Positions 27,108-36,281 of a DNA stretch of 64,000 bases are shown piece after piece. The stretch is from Pantoea sp. Ep11b. GTDB taxonomy: Bacteria; Pseudomonadota; Gammaproteobacteria; Enterobacterales; Enterobacteriaceae. The notes beneath the pieces are model-generated. The model saw only the letters and a program-made list of their open reading frames with translations. It did not search any database and was not told the DNA's origin. Made by a program: the position numbers and the translations under genes. Every line of letters starts with the position of its first letter. Within the stretch, counting starts at the first letter, position 1. The stretch is from NCBI RefSeq assembly GCF_040783975.1, contig NZ_CP160631.1, positions 1,612,001 to 1,676,000 of the forward strand. Reading direction: 5' to 3'.

Positions 27108-27713
27108 TTAATTCTGCGTCCAGCCTTTGCGAATCGGCACGGCAAACAGCGCCCGATAGAGCGGGTTGATCACCGCCAGCAGGCGTTCGCCGTAGAACTG
27201 CCACGCCAGATGCGAAGCCAGACAGCTCAGCAGACCCACCAGGAAGCCGCCCAGCATATCCATTGGCCAGTGCACGCCCAGATAGACCCGCGACCAGGCG
27301 ATCGCGCAACCCACCACCATCAGCACTACACCTGACCAGAGGCGATGCCAGAAGATAAAGGCCAGCGCAAAGGTAAAGATGGTGGTGCCGTGATCGCTGG
27401 GATAGGAGTCATCGGCAGCGTGATGCAGGAACTGATAACCAAAACCAATGGCGAAAGGGCGGGGATGCGGTAACAGCTGGCCGACACACCAGGAGATTGC
27501 CAGCGCATAGATCAGCGCCATACCGGTTTTCAGGACCAGCACCCGCTGTGAAGAGACCTGATCGCGCGGGCCCCAGAGCCACATCGCCACGATTAACAGC
27601 GGAACGATAGCGATCAGATCTTTGGCAATAAAGGTCGCCAGGTGCAGTAACCAGGCAGGCGATGCTGGTGTGGCGTTGATGGCAGTAAACAGGGCGTGAT
27701 TCAGCTCTTCCAT
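27108..27713 (-). CDS. ybjG: Undecaprenyl-diphosphatase YbjG (PAP2 family)
   Basis: A 201-residue inner-membrane phosphatase that recycles undecaprenyl pyrophosphate for cell wall synthesis. The PAP2 motifs are KTGMALIYA...PHPRPF (motif 1), YPSDHG (motif 2) and SRVYLGVHWPMDM (motif 3). The N terminus INATPASPAWLLHLATFIAKD and the C-terminal PIRKGW match E. coli YbjG as recalled. Confidence 0.94.
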   Translation of the reverse strand: MEELNHALFTAINATPASPAWLLHLATFIAKDLIAIVPLLIVAMWLWGPRDQVSSQRVLVLKTGMALIYALAISWCVGQLLPHPRPFAIGFGYQFLHHAADDSYPSDHGTTIFTFALAFIFWHRLWSGVVLMVVGCAIAWSRVYLGVHWPMDMLGGFLVGLLSCLASHLAWQFYGERLLAVINPLYRALFAVPIRKGWTQN

Positions 27714-28003
27714 TTCGGGATAAATTCCTCAGCAGGCAGTGCGGTTAACGACAGCGGACGACATGGCGTCGGCCCGCCCGATAACCACGGCAAAAACGAT
27801 CGGCGACAGCGCGCTCCCCCAATTAATCAGCACAAATTGCTAATCAAACAGCGATCCATCCTGCTTTTAACGGCGCAGTTCGTCCATAGAAAGGCTCTTA
27901 ATCTGGGGGGAAGTTGTGGAATGGTTTAAGTTTTATGACGGTTCAGAGACAGTAAGATGAGGAGCAGGCGGCGTCAGCGCAGGCTGGCGGCGAAAAAAAG
28001 CCA

Positions 28004-28072
28004 TAAAAAAACCCGCCGGGAAAAAGACCAGCGGGCTCCACAATTTGGGGATTTTCAAAGAAAAGCAGTGGC
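28004..28072 (-). ncRNA. rybB: Hfq-dependent small RNA RybB
   Basis: On the minus strand the RNA begins GCCACTGCTTTTCTTTGA, which matches the conserved 5' seed of RybB that pairs with outer-membrane protein mRNAs. It continues through a segment ending TTGTGGAGCCCGC and closes with a CCCGC / GCGGG terminator stem and a T7 run. At 69 bases it is shorter than the ~79-base E. coli RNA; the difference lies in the middle and the terminator. The synteny, downstream of ybjL, and a sigma-E promoter agree. Confidence 0.92.
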
Positions 28073-28077
28073 ACTTA

Positions 28078-28105
28078 TTATGACTGCGGCTTAACAATAA
28101 AGTTC
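28078..28105 (-). promoter_or_regulatory. Sigma-E promoter of rybB
   Basis: Minus strand: GAACTTT (-35, 28100-28105) and TCATAA (-10, 28078-28083) with 16 bases between AACTT and TC, and the predicted start at 28072, six bases beyond. This matches the sigma-E consensus, so RybB should be made on envelope stress. Confidence 0.85.
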
Positions 28106-28125
28106 TGGACGCCGTCAAAATAATT

Positions 28126-29814
28126 TTATAAGGGCAATATCGGCCAGATAATCACAATCAGCGTGCCTGCCAGCGTCAGTAACACATTGGCGATGGCATA
28201 GGTTCCGGCATAGCCCAGCGCCGGAATATTACTGCGCGCCGTGTCGCTGATGATCTCCATAGCGGGCGCGCAGGTGCGTGCGCCCATGATAGCGCCGAAC
28301 AGCAGGGCGCGGTTCATCCGCAGCACGTAGGCCCCAAACAGATAGCAGATGATCACCGGCACCAGGCTGACCAGCAGCCCGCACAGCAGCATCAGCGCAC
28401 CGTCGCTGCTGATGCCGTGATTAATGCCGCTGCCGGCACTCAGGCCGACGCCCGCCATAAATACCATCAGGCCGAACTCTTTAACCATCGTCAGGGCGCC
28501 CTGCGGAATATAGCCAAAGGTCGGATGGTTGGCGCGCAGGAAGCCGAGCATGATCCCGGCGAACAGCAGGCCCGCCGCGTTGCCGATACCAAAACTGAAG
28601 TTGCTGAACTGGAACGTAATCAGCCCAATCATCAGCCCGACAATAAAGAAGGCGCAGAAGGCCAGCAGATCGGTCATCTGACTGTGAATGGCGATAAAGC
28701 CGATGCGATCGGCCACGCTTTTCACCCGTCGCGCCTCGCCGCTGACCTGCAGCACATCCCCTTTGTTGAGCATGATGCTGTCGTCAATCGGCATCTCAAT
28801 CTGACTGCGGATAACCCGGTTCAGGAAGCAGCCGTGATCGGTGAGATTTAACTTGCTCAGGCGCTTGTTCACCGCATTGTGGTTCTTCACCACGATCTCT
28901 TCGGTGACGATGCGCATATCCAGCAGGTCGCGGTCGAACACCTCTTTGCCGTTGCGGAAGCTGGGGTCAAGCCGGGCGTGGGCATCGGGATAACCGACCA
29001 GCGAAATATCATCGCCGAGCTGCAACACCGCATCTCCGTCGGGGCTGGCAAGAATCCCGTTGCGGCGGATGCGCTCAATGTAGCAGCCGGTCTGACGATA
29101 GATACCCAGCTCGCGCAGGTTTTTGCCGCCGCTCCACGCCACCAGCTCCGGGCCGACACGATAAGCGCGGATCACCGGCAGGAAGACTTTGCGCTGGCTG
29201 TCGGCATCCAGGCCACGCTCACGGGCAATCTGCTGGGCGCAGGTCGGGAGATCCTGATGTTGCAGGCGGGGCAGGTAGCGCGCGCCGAATATCAGGCTGA
29301 CCAGCCCGATCAGATAGGTCACGGCATAGCCGAGACTCAGCTGATCCTGCATCATGCCGAGCTGTTTCGGATCGCCGATGCTCTGTCGCAGGGTGTCGCC
29401 CGCCCCGACCAGCACCGGCGTAGAGGTCATCGACCCGGCCAGCATCCCCGCGGTGAGGCCGATATCCCAGCCAAAAAGTTTGCCCAGTCCCAGCGCCAGT
29501 AATAGCGCGCTGACCACCATGACGATGGCGAGCATGAAATAGTTTTTGCCGTCGCGAAAGAAAATAGAAAAAAAGTTAGGGCCGGCTTCCACACCTACAC
29601 AAAAAATAAACAGCATAAAGCCCAGACTCAGGGCATCCGTATTGATGGTGAAGTGCTGCTGGCCTAATAACAGGGAAACCACTAATACCCCAATTGAATT
29701 TCCCAACTGAACCGAACCAAGGCGCAACTTACCCAGACAGAGGCCGAGCGCTAAAACGACAAATAATAACAAAATGTCGTTTCCGCTTAACAATCCTGCG
29801 ACGTTAATATTCAC
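28126..29814 (-). CDS. ybjL: Putative transporter YbjL (AspT/YidE family)
   Basis: A 562-residue inner-membrane protein made of two AspT-type membrane halves separated by two cytoplasmic TrkA-C (RCK-C) domains. The membrane halves show [12 protein letters not shown] and [11 protein letters not shown], and [14 protein letters not shown] near the end. The middle holds the regulatory domains (about residues 200-370). E. coli YbjL is implicated in glutamate or other organic acid export, but the substrate here cannot be read from sequence. Transcription probably stops at the rybB terminator. Confidence 0.93.
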   Translation of the reverse strand: MNINVAGLLSGNDILLLFVVLALGLCLGKLRLGSVQLGNSIGVLVVSLLLGQQHFTINTDALSLGFMLFIFCVGVEAGPNFFSIFFRDGKNYFMLAIVMVVSALLLALGLGKLFGWDIGLTAGMLAGSMTSTPVLVGAGDTLRQSIGDPKQLGMMQDQLSLGYAVTYLIGLVSLIFGARYLPRLQHQDLPTCAQQIARERGLDADSQRKVFLPVIRAYRVGPELVAWSGGKNLRELGIYRQTGCYIERIRRNGILASPDGDAVLQLGDDISLVGYPDAHARLDPSFRNGKEVFDRDLLDMRIVTEEIVVKNHNAVNKRLSKLNLTDHGCFLNRVIRSQIEMPIDDSIMLNKGDVLQVSGEARRVKSVADRIGFIAIHSQMTDLLAFCAFFIVGLMIGLITFQFSNFSFGIGNAAGLLFAGIMLGFLRANHPTFGYIPQGALTMVKEFGLMVFMAGVGLSAGSGINHGISSDGALMLLCGLLVSLVPVIICYLFGAYVLRMNRALLFGAIMGARTCAPAMEIISDTARSNIPALGYAGTYAIANVLLTLAGTLIVIIWPILPL

Positions 29815-30073
29815 TGTTTAACTTCTTGTTTACATGTAACCTGTTGAAGAGTGGCCTGTTTTTCGCTATCGTGAGCAGGCCGTTGAGGAACCGTTGTATC
29901 AGCACTGCAAAGGGAACCTTGAGTGCGGCGCTATTCTAATCACAAATATCATCCTCAGCCATTGGCTCTTTCTTTTCGTTGCCACGGCGAACTGTTTCTT
30001 TTTATTTCCATCTGAACGCATCAGGGTTAACAAGCAGGTTATTGTCAGAATTACTTTTTCTCAGTGGGGTGAT

Positions 30074-30439
30074 ATGCCGCAGCGTTCTTATCTCTGGACT
30101 ACCCGCCTGTGCGGCGTGGTGCTGTACAGTCTGGTGTTTGTCTTTACCTGTCATTTCTGGCAGGTCGGTCCCGACCCGCTTCGGGGTCAGCCCGAACTTC
30201 TGCTTTTTATGTTACCCGGCATCGTAATGGCCCTGCTGCAGGTGGAAAGCCCGTTAAAAAGCACGCTGATGATGGGGTTGTGGGGAACGTTGCTGGGCGC
30301 ACTGCTGTTAAATAACAGCCTGTTTGTTCACAGCAGCCCACTCTTTGTGCTCGCCTGGTGCCTGAGTGCACTCTTCTGGGCGGGCTGCGGTGCTCTGCTG
30401 GTACGGCTGATGCAGATCGTGATGGCGTCACTGCATTAA
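30074..30439 (+). CDS. ybjM: Inner-membrane protein YbjM
   Basis: A 121-residue predicted membrane protein with about four hydrophobic helices. RLCGVVLYSLVFVFTCHFW forms the first, and LLLFMLPGIVMALLQ with LSALFWAGCGALL resembles E. coli YbjM (FFILPGAV... LSAVFWCALGAL) as recalled. The ATG at 30074 is used; a longer in-frame ORF from 29894 would add about 60 residues with no support. Function unknown. Position between ybjL and grxA supports the name. Confidence 0.75.
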   Translation: MPQRSYLWTTRLCGVVLYSLVFVFTCHFWQVGPDPLRGQPELLLFMLPGIVMALLQVESPLKSTLMMGLWGTLLGALLLNNSLFVHSSPLFVLAWCLSALFWAGCGALLVRLMQIVMASLH

Positions 30440-30469
30440 TCGCTGCCGCTCATTTCCGGCGGACAAAGA

Positions 30470-30503
30470 AAAAGGCGAGACAGGATTTCCTGCCTCGCCT
30501 TTT
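30470..30503. terminator. Bidirectional terminator between ybjM and grxA
   Basis: AAAAGGCGAG / CTCGCCTTTT with an inner CAGG / CCTG stem; T runs on both strands. Serves the two convergent genes. Confidence 0.93.
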
Positions 30504-30522
30504 CTGTTTCTGAGATCACGGC

Positions 30523-30786
30523 TTACGCGACAAAGCCCAGATTTTCTTTGGTCCAGGCGGCAAACTCGGTATAGCCACCGATATGCTTCTCATCCACAAA
30601 AATCTGCGGCACGGTGCTGACCGGTTTACCGGCGCTTGCTTCCAGATCGGCTTTGGTGATGCCTTCCGCCTGAATATCAACATACTGGTAGCTGAAATCA
30701 TCACGTTCAGCCGTCAGTTTATCGGCCAGTTCATGAGCACGGACACAGTAGGGACAGCCGGGACGGCCAAAAATTACAGCAATCAT
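30523..30786 (-). CDS. grxA: Glutaredoxin 1 GrxA
   Basis: An 87-residue thioredoxin-fold protein that reduces ribonucleotide reductase and other disulfides with glutathione. The active site is C11-P-Y-C14 (FGRPGCPYC), with the cis-Pro loop TVPQIFVDEKHIGGYTE. The ribosome site is AAGGAG. In E. coli it is an OxyR target; a matching OxyR site could not be placed here by eye. Confidence 0.97.
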   Translation of the reverse strand: MIAVIFGRPGCPYCVRAHELADKLTAERDDFSYQYVDIQAEGITKADLEASAGKPVSTVPQIFVDEKHIGGYTEFAAWTKENLGFVA

Positions 30787-30851
30787 TGAGAACTCCTTAC
30801 AGCGGCTATTATGTGATGGGTATCACACAACAAAACAGAGAATGGCAACCA

Positions 30852-30912
30852 TGATGCCCGCTCGTATCGCTTAAAGAAAGCAGGAATTGCCTGTTAGTCT
30901 GATGCCCGCTCG
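30852..30912. repeat. 13-base direct repeat in the grxA/ybjC divergent region
   Basis: TGATGCCCGCTCG occurs exactly at 30852-30864 and at 30900-30912, a 48-base period. It lies between the divergent grxA and ybjC-nfsA genes, which are both redox regulated in E. coli, so it may be a paired operator. Confidence 0.6.
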
Positions 30913-31041
30913 CTATGACCGTGCGATCAGGAAGCGTCTGAATCTGATGCTTTTTCGTCGCGCGGCGCGGCGTATCCCGCGCAATTTTTGGGTTGTTGAC
31001 CATAATTGACGCTCAGTCACCCGCGAAGGCAGGAGGTTGTG

Positions 31042-31293
31042 ATGCAGAGTGTAGCCCGATTACCGCGTGTTGTGCTGCTGCTGGAGGCGGCTGGCGGCCT
31101 GCTCATCCTGGGCGCGCTGCTGCTGATCAATCACTGGCTGCCGCTGCCCGGTCAGATGGATGCCGGAACGCTGGCCACCGTGCTGTTTATGGCTGGCGTG
31201 CTCCTGATGTTGCCCGCGGCCTGGCTGTTAATGTGGCGCACCGCGAAAGCGATCGCCCCACAGCTGTTCAATCAGATTGATAAAAAAAGATAA
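31042..31293 (+). CDS. ybjC: Small membrane protein YbjC (DUF1418)
   Basis: An 83-residue protein with two hydrophobic helices (about residues 10-33 and 41-64). LARLPR-like start (SVARLPRVVLLLEAAGG), then VLLMLPAAWLLM and AKAIAPQLFNQ agree with E. coli YbjC. The start at 31042 follows GGAGGTTGTG. Function unknown. It is probably co-transcribed with nfsA, 16 bases downstream. Confidence 0.88.
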   Translation: MQSVARLPRVVLLLEAAGGLLILGALLLINHWLPLPGQMDAGTLATVLFMAGVLLMLPAAWLLMWRTAKAIAPQLFNQIDKKR

Positions 31294-31309
31294 TATTGCT
31301 GGAGATTTT

Positions 31310-32032
31310 ATGACACCGACCATCGATTTACTGTGTAGCCACCGTTCTATCCGTGCGTTTACTGACCAGCCGGTCAGCGACGCGCAGCGTGAGGCGATCA
31401 TTACTGCGGCGCAATCGGCCTCCACCTCCAGTTTTTTACAGTGTTCTTCCATCGTCCGTATCACCGATAAGGCCCTGCGCGACAAGCTGGTGCCCCTGAC
31501 CGGCGGCCAGACCTGGGTGGCGGACGCGGCGGAGTTCTGGATCTTCTGCGCTGACTTCAATCGTCACCTGCAGATCTGTCCGGATGCGCAGCTGGGCCGT
31601 GCCGAGCAGCTGCTGCTGGGCTGCGTGGACACCGCGCTGATGGCGCAGAATGCGATGGTCGCCGCCGAATCCCTTGAGCTGGGTGGCGTCTTTATCGGCG
31701 GGATCCGCAACAGTATCGCGGAAGTAACCGAACTGCTGGGTCTGCCAAAATTTGTTCTGCCGCTGTTTGGCTTCTGCCTGGGTCACCCGGAGTCAAAACC
31801 GGACGTCAAACCGCGTATGCCGCACGCGATGCTGGTGCATGAGAACCGCTATCATCCGCTGGATCCGGCGGTGCTGGCAGAATACGATAGCCGCACCGAA
31901 CTCTACTATCAGCAGCGCGACAGTAACCAGCGTAGCGAAACCTGGAGCGAGCTGATCCAGCGCCTGATTATCAAAGAGACGCGCCCGTTCATGCTGGATT
32001 ATCTGCATCAGCAAGGCTGGGCCACACGTTAA
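31310..32032 (+). CDS. nfsA: Oxygen-insensitive NADPH nitroreductase NfsA
   Basis: A 240-residue FMN-dependent reductase of nitro compounds, the same length as in E. coli. [20 protein letters not shown] carries the FMN-phosphate binding CSHRSIRAF, followed by [16 protein letters not shown] [16 protein letters not shown] and [20 protein letters not shown]. It ends [11 protein letters not shown]. In E. coli it belongs to the SoxRS/Mar regulon. Confidence 0.96.
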   Translation: MTPTIDLLCSHRSIRAFTDQPVSDAQREAIITAAQSASTSSFLQCSSIVRITDKALRDKLVPLTGGQTWVADAAEFWIFCADFNRHLQICPDAQLGRAEQLLLGCVDTALMAQNAMVAAESLELGGVFIGGIRNSIAEVTELLGLPKFVLPLFGFCLGHPESKPDVKPRMPHAMLVHENRYHPLDPAVLAEYDSRTELYYQQRDSNQRSETWSELIQRLIIKETRPFMLDYLHQQGWATR

Positions 32033-32052
32033 GCCTGAAACGGAGAGCGGAG

Positions 32053-32955
32053 ATGAAGATAGCCATTCTGTCACGCGATGAGACGCTCTACTCCAGTCGG
32101 CGACTGCGTGACGAGGCGGCGGCGCGCGGCCATGCTGTGCAGATCATTGATCCGCTCTCCTGTTATATGAATATCAACCCGGCCTCTCCGGCGGTTCACT
32201 ACCGGGGTGAACCGCTGGCCCATTTTGATGCGGTGATCCCGCGTATCGGTAACGCCATTACCTTTTATGGTGCGGCGGTGCTGCGGCAGTTTGAGATGTG
32301 CGGCAGCTATCCGCTTAATGAGTCCGCCGCCATTACCCGTACCCGCGATAAGCTGCGCTCGCTTCAGCTGCTGGCGCGGGAGGGGATCGACATGCCGGTC
32401 ACCGGCTTTGCCTCTTCACCCGATGACACCCACGATCTGATCGCGATGGTGGGCGGGGCGCCGCTGGTGGTTAAACTGGTCGAAGGCACGCAGGGCATCG
32501 GCGTCGTACTGGCGGAAACCCGCCAGGCGGCGGAGAGCGTGATCGATGCCTTTCGCGGCCTGAATGCGCATATCCTGGTGCAGGAATTTATCAAAGAAGC
32601 TGAAGGGCGCGATATCCGCTGTCTGGTGATCGGCAATCAGGTGGTGGCCGCCATCGAACGGGTGGCGAAAGAGGGCGATTTTCGCTCAAACCTGCATCGT
32701 GGTGGCACGGCGCATCCGGTAACGATCACGCAGCAGGAGCGGCAGATCGCTGTGCAGGCGGCGGCAACGCTCGGGCTGGAAGTGGCGGGCGTCGATATTC
32801 TGCGCGCCCGTCGTGGCCCGCTGGTGATGGAAGTTAACGCTTCGCCTGGTCTGGAAGGCATTGAGCACTGCTGTGAGCTGAACATCGCCGGCCTGATGAT
32901 TGCGCATATTGAGCAGCAGGCCATCCCCGGGCTCCGTCCTAAAACCGCTGGCTGA
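32053..32955 (+). CDS. rimK: Ribosomal protein S6 glutamate ligase RimK
   Basis: A 300-residue ATP-grasp ligase that adds glutamates to the C terminus of ribosomal protein S6. Segments [49 protein letters not shown] (ATP-binding) and [18 protein letters not shown] (metal binding) are characteristic. Follows nfsA by 20 bases, so ybjC-nfsA-rimK is likely one transcript. Confidence 0.96.
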   Translation: MKIAILSRDETLYSSRRLRDEAAARGHAVQIIDPLSCYMNINPASPAVHYRGEPLAHFDAVIPRIGNAITFYGAAVLRQFEMCGSYPLNESAAITRTRDKLRSLQLLAREGIDMPVTGFASSPDDTHDLIAMVGGAPLVVKLVEGTQGIGVVLAETRQAAESVIDAFRGLNAHILVQEFIKEAEGRDIRCLVIGNQVVAAIERVAKEGDFRSNLHRGGTAHPVTITQQERQIAVQAAATLGLEVAGVDILRARRGPLVMEVNASPGLEGIEHCCELNIAGLMIAHIEQQAIPGLRPKTAG

Positions 32956-33042
32956 CACGCGCTTTTCAGTAGTTTTCGTGGCATCGTCGTGCATTTTTCC
33001 GTAAGCTAAGTCGCCTGTTTATCACCCCACTGAGATTTTACG

Positions 33043-33522
33043 ATGGATTCTCTTGTCGTTCCGGATATCGACCTGTTGCGTCGCTGGCTGGATCAGCAAA
33101 ATATCACCTGGTTCGAATGCGATGCCTGTCAGGCACTTCATCTGCCACACATGCAAAACTTCGATGGGGTGTTTGACGCCAAAATCGATCTGGTCGACAA
33201 CGTCATTCTCTTTTCGGCGCTGGCGGAAGTGAAACCGACGGCGCTGATCCCGCTGGTCGGCGATTTGTCGCAAATCAACGCCAGTTCACTGACGGTAAAA
33301 GCGTTTATCGACATTCAGGATGACAATCTGCCGAAGCTCATTGTCTGTCAGTCTATGGTCACGACTGCCGGATTGACCTTTGGTCAGTTCTCGCACTTTA
33401 TGAAACAGAGCGAAGAGCAGATCTCTATGGTGATCCTGGAAGCCTTTGCCAACAATCTGCTGATTGTCGGCGAAGAAGAGGAGCACGTTCCGGTGACCAG
33501 CGTCCATTCCGTGCTGCACTAA
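33043..33522 (+). CDS. ybjN: YbjN family protein
   Basis: A 159-residue cytoplasmic protein of the YbjN family, linked in E. coli to motility, stress and multicopy suppression effects. FECDACQALHLPHMQNFDGV, KIDLVDNVILFSALAEV and QSEEQISMVILEA match. No catalytic motif. Single gene with its own terminator. Confidence 0.95.
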   Translation: MDSLVVPDIDLLRRWLDQQNITWFECDACQALHLPHMQNFDGVFDAKIDLVDNVILFSALAEVKPTALIPLVGDLSQINASSLTVKAFIDIQDDNLPKLIVCQSMVTTAGLTFGQFSHFMKQSEEQISMVILEAFANNLLIVGEEEEHVPVTSVHSVLH

Positions 33523-33543
33523 GCCTGACACTGTCATCCACTC

Positions 33544-33568
33544 AGCCGTCCACGAGACGGCTTTTTTA
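33544..33568 (+). terminator. Terminator of ybjN
   Basis: AGCCGTC-CACGA-GACGGCT, then T6. Confidence 0.92.
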
Positions 33569-33905
33569 TACCCGCCGCCCGCCGTCGCCTTTTTTTATTC
33601 TGCATTTTGCCCTTTAATGCCAGATATTTGTCGTGGTTTATGCCATCAAAGCCGAACCTCATAGCTCAAACATGCATAAAATATCGGTTTCAGGCGTTTT
33701 TTACGCTGGGGTCTGGTACAGCCAGACCGGGGGGGCTATGCTTGCGGGGCTGTAACAGGCGCGTAACTTCGCCCCGGCTATAGGTTTTTGCTATTAAACT
33801 CCCGCTGAATAATGATTCATTGTGTCACTGACGTCTTGTACAGAACGCAATGCAGGGATCTCTGATTTGCAGCGTTGTAATGACCCGCTCAGGAGGATGG
33901 AAAAT
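33569..33905. other. Gene-free region upstream of potF
   Basis: 337 bases with no supported gene. It holds a perfect 7-base stem GGTCTGG-TACAG-CCAGACC (33710-33728) followed by a G-rich run. The potF promoter must lie here but cannot be placed with confidence. Confidence 0.5.
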
Positions 33906-35015
33906 ATGTTCAACTCACGTCAGAAATGGCTGTCAGCTGTGGTAGCTGCTGCGCTGATGGCCACCTCGGCCAGCAGCATGGCGGAAGATAAAACGCTGCA
34001 TGTCTACAACTGGTCCGACTATATCTCGCCAGACACGGTGCCGAACTTCGAAAAGCAGTCCGGTATTAAAGTGGTCTACGATGTGTTTGACTCCAACGAA
34101 GTGCTGGAAGGCAAACTCATGGCGGGCAGCACCGGCTACGATGTGGTGGTGCCATCCTCCAGCTTCCTGGCGCGTCAGCTGCAGTCTGGCGTCTTCCAGC
34201 CGCTGGATAAGAGCAAACTGCCGAACTACAAAAACCTCGATCCGGCGCTGATGGAAAAAGTCGCGCAGCACGATCCGGGTAACAAATATGCCATTCCTTA
34301 TCTGTGGGGCACCACCGGCATCGGCTACAACATCGACAAGGTGAAAGCCGCGCTGGGCGCGGATGCACCGGTCAACAGCTGGGATCTGGTGCTGAAGCCG
34401 GAAAACCTGGAGAAGCTGAAAAGCTGTGGTGTCTCCTTCCTGGATGCGCCAGAGGAGATCTTCGCTACGGTGCTCAACTATCTCGGCAAAGATCCGAACA
34501 CTTCCGATGCGAAAGAGTATTCCGGTGCGGCCACGGATCTGCTGCTGAAGCTGCGTCCGAATATCCGCTATTTCCATTCGTCGCAGTACATTAACGATCT
34601 GGCGAACGGCAACATCTGCGTAGCGATCGGCTGGTCAGGCGATATTCTGCAGGCGAAAAACCGTGCCGATGCCGCGAAAAACGGTGTGCATCTGGGTTAC
34701 AGCGTGCCGAAAGAGGGGGCGCTGGCCTTCTTCGACATGATGGCGATTCCGAAAGATGCGAAAAATCTGGACGGTGCCTACGCCTGGCTCAACTACATCA
34801 TGGATCCGAAAGTGATCGCTGATGTCTCTAACAAAATGAACTATGCCAACGGCAACAAAGCCTCGCTGCCGCTGATCAACGCCGACATCCGCAACAATCC
34901 GGGTATCTTCCCGACGCCGGAAGCGATGTCGAAATTGTTTGTGCTGAAAGTCCAGGATCCAAAACTGGATCGTGTGCGTACGCGCGCATGGACTAAAGTA
35001 AAAAGTGGTAAGTAG
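33906..35015 (+). CDS. potF: Putrescine-binding periplasmic protein PotF
   Basis: A 369-residue receptor of the putrescine importer PotFGHI. The signal peptide ends about residue 27 (SASSMA-EDK), and the mature protein begins [36 protein letters not shown], the ligand-site [20 protein letters not shown] and [16 protein letters not shown] agree with E. coli PotF. The ATG at 33906 follows AGGAGGATGGAA. Confidence 0.97.
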   Translation: MFNSRQKWLSAVVAAALMATSASSMAEDKTLHVYNWSDYISPDTVPNFEKQSGIKVVYDVFDSNEVLEGKLMAGSTGYDVVVPSSSFLARQLQSGVFQPLDKSKLPNYKNLDPALMEKVAQHDPGNKYAIPYLWGTTGIGYNIDKVKAALGADAPVNSWDLVLKPENLEKLKSCGVSFLDAPEEIFATVLNYLGKDPNTSDAKEYSGAATDLLLKLRPNIRYFHSSQYINDLANGNICVAIGWSGDILQAKNRADAAKNGVHLGYSVPKEGALAFFDMMAIPKDAKNLDGAYAWLNYIMDPKVIADVSNKMNYANGNKASLPLINADIRNNPGIFPTPEAMSKLFVLKVQDPKLDRVRTRAWTKVKSGK

Positions 35016-35049
35016 TTCGTCCCGAGCGGATTGACCTGTCACGCATCAG

Positions 35050-35078
35050 CAACAGAGGCGCAGTGTCGGCCTCTGTTG
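35050..35078 (+). other. Intra-operon hairpin between potF and potG
   Basis: Perfect 10-base stem CAACAGAGGC / GCCTCTGTTG with a 9-base loop, followed by TGCCATTTTT. It could partly terminate transcription or stabilise the potF message, giving more receptor than transporter. Confidence 0.65.
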
Positions 35079-35138
35079 TGCCATTTTTAGCGGCGGATTT
35101 TGCCGCCATGTTCCGCCTGGCTCCGGAGAGAACCCTTT

Positions 35139-36272
35139 GTGAACGATGCTATTCCCCGTCCTCACCATAAAACCGCAAAGGCATTAACGCCCCTGCTGGA
35201 AATTCGCAACCTGACCAAATCCTTTGACGGCCAGCACGCTGTGGATGATGTCAGCCTGACCATCTACAAAGGTGAGATTTTCGCGCTGCTGGGTGCCTCG
35301 GGCTGCGGAAAATCGACCCTGCTGCGCATGCTGGCCGGTTTTGAACCGCCCACCAGCGGTCAGATTGTGCTGGATGGTCAGGATCTGTCGCATGTGGCGC
35401 CCTATCAGCGCCCGATTAACATGATGTTTCAGTCCTACGCCCTGTTTCCCCACATGACCGTGGAGCAGAATATCGCCTTTGGTCTGAAGCAGGATCGGCT
35501 GCCGAAAGGGGAGATCGCCAGCCGCGTCGCCGAAATGCTGGCGCTGGTGCACATGCAGGAGTATGCGAAACGTAAACCGCATCAGCTCTCCGGCGGACAG
35601 CGTCAGCGTGTGGCGCTGGCCCGCAGCCTGGCGAAACGCCCTAAGCTGCTGCTGCTGGATGAACCCATGGGCGCGCTGGATAAAAAACTGCGTGACCGGA
35701 TGCAGCTCGAAGTGGTCGATATTCTGGAGCGCGTCGGCGCTACCTGCGTGATGGTGACCCATGACCAGGAAGAGGCGATGACGATGGCTGGCCGCATCGC
35801 GATTATGAATCGCGGTAAGTTCGTGCAGATTGGCGAGCCGGAGGAGATCTATGAGCATCCGACCAGCCGCTACAGTGCGGAGTTCATCGGCTCCGTGAAC
35901 GTCTTCGAAGGCTTACTGCGCGAACGTCAGGCGGATGGCCTGGTGATCGACAGTCCCGGCCTGATGCATCCGCTGAAGGTCGACTCCGATGTCTCCGTGG
36001 TGGATAACGTGCCGGTGCATGTCGCACTGCGGCCGGAAAAAGTGATGCTGTGCGAAGAGGTGCCTGCCGATGGCTGTAACTTTGCGGTGGGTGAAGTGGT
36101 GCATATCGCCTATCTCGGCGATCTTTCCATCTACCATGTTCGTCTGCACAGCGGACAGATGATCAGCGCACAGTTGCAGAACGCGCATCGCTATCGCAAA
36201 GGGTTGCCGACCTGGGGAGATGAAGTACGTCTCTGCTGGGAAAGCGACAGCTGCGTGGTGTTGACGGTTTAA
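35139..36272 (+). CDS. potG: Putrescine ABC transporter ATPase PotG
   Basis: A 377-residue ATPase (E. coli length). GASGCGKST Walker A, LSGGQRQRVALARSL signature, LLLDEPMGALDKK Walker B, MVTHDQEEAMTM switch, then a TOBE regulatory domain. The start is GTG at 35139, with CCGGAGAG before it, giving (M)NDAIPRPHHKTAKALTP as in E. coli; an ATG upstream is not family sequence. Confidence 0.96.
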   Translation: MNDAIPRPHHKTAKALTPLLEIRNLTKSFDGQHAVDDVSLTIYKGEIFALLGASGCGKSTLLRMLAGFEPPTSGQIVLDGQDLSHVAPYQRPINMMFQSYALFPHMTVEQNIAFGLKQDRLPKGEIASRVAEMLALVHMQEYAKRKPHQLSGGQRQRVALARSLAKRPKLLLLDEPMGALDKKLRDRMQLEVVDILERVGATCVMVTHDQEEAMTMAGRIAIMNRGKFVQIGEPEEIYEHPTSRYSAEFIGSVNVFEGLLRERQADGLVIDSPGLMHPLKVDSDVSVVDNVPVHVALRPEKVMLCEEVPADGCNFAVGEVVHIAYLGDLSIYHVRLHSGQMISAQLQNAHRYRKGLPTWGDEVRLCWESDSCVVLTV

Positions 36273-36281
36273 GGAGCGGCT

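Noticed and set aside
27933..28118. 61-codon open frame on the minus strand
   Set aside because: It spans the rybB promoter and RNA, and reads through the terminator; not a protein gene.
29894..30073. 60-residue N-terminal extension of ybjM
   Set aside because: Not in the family, no ribosome site, while the ATG at 30074 gives the usual length.
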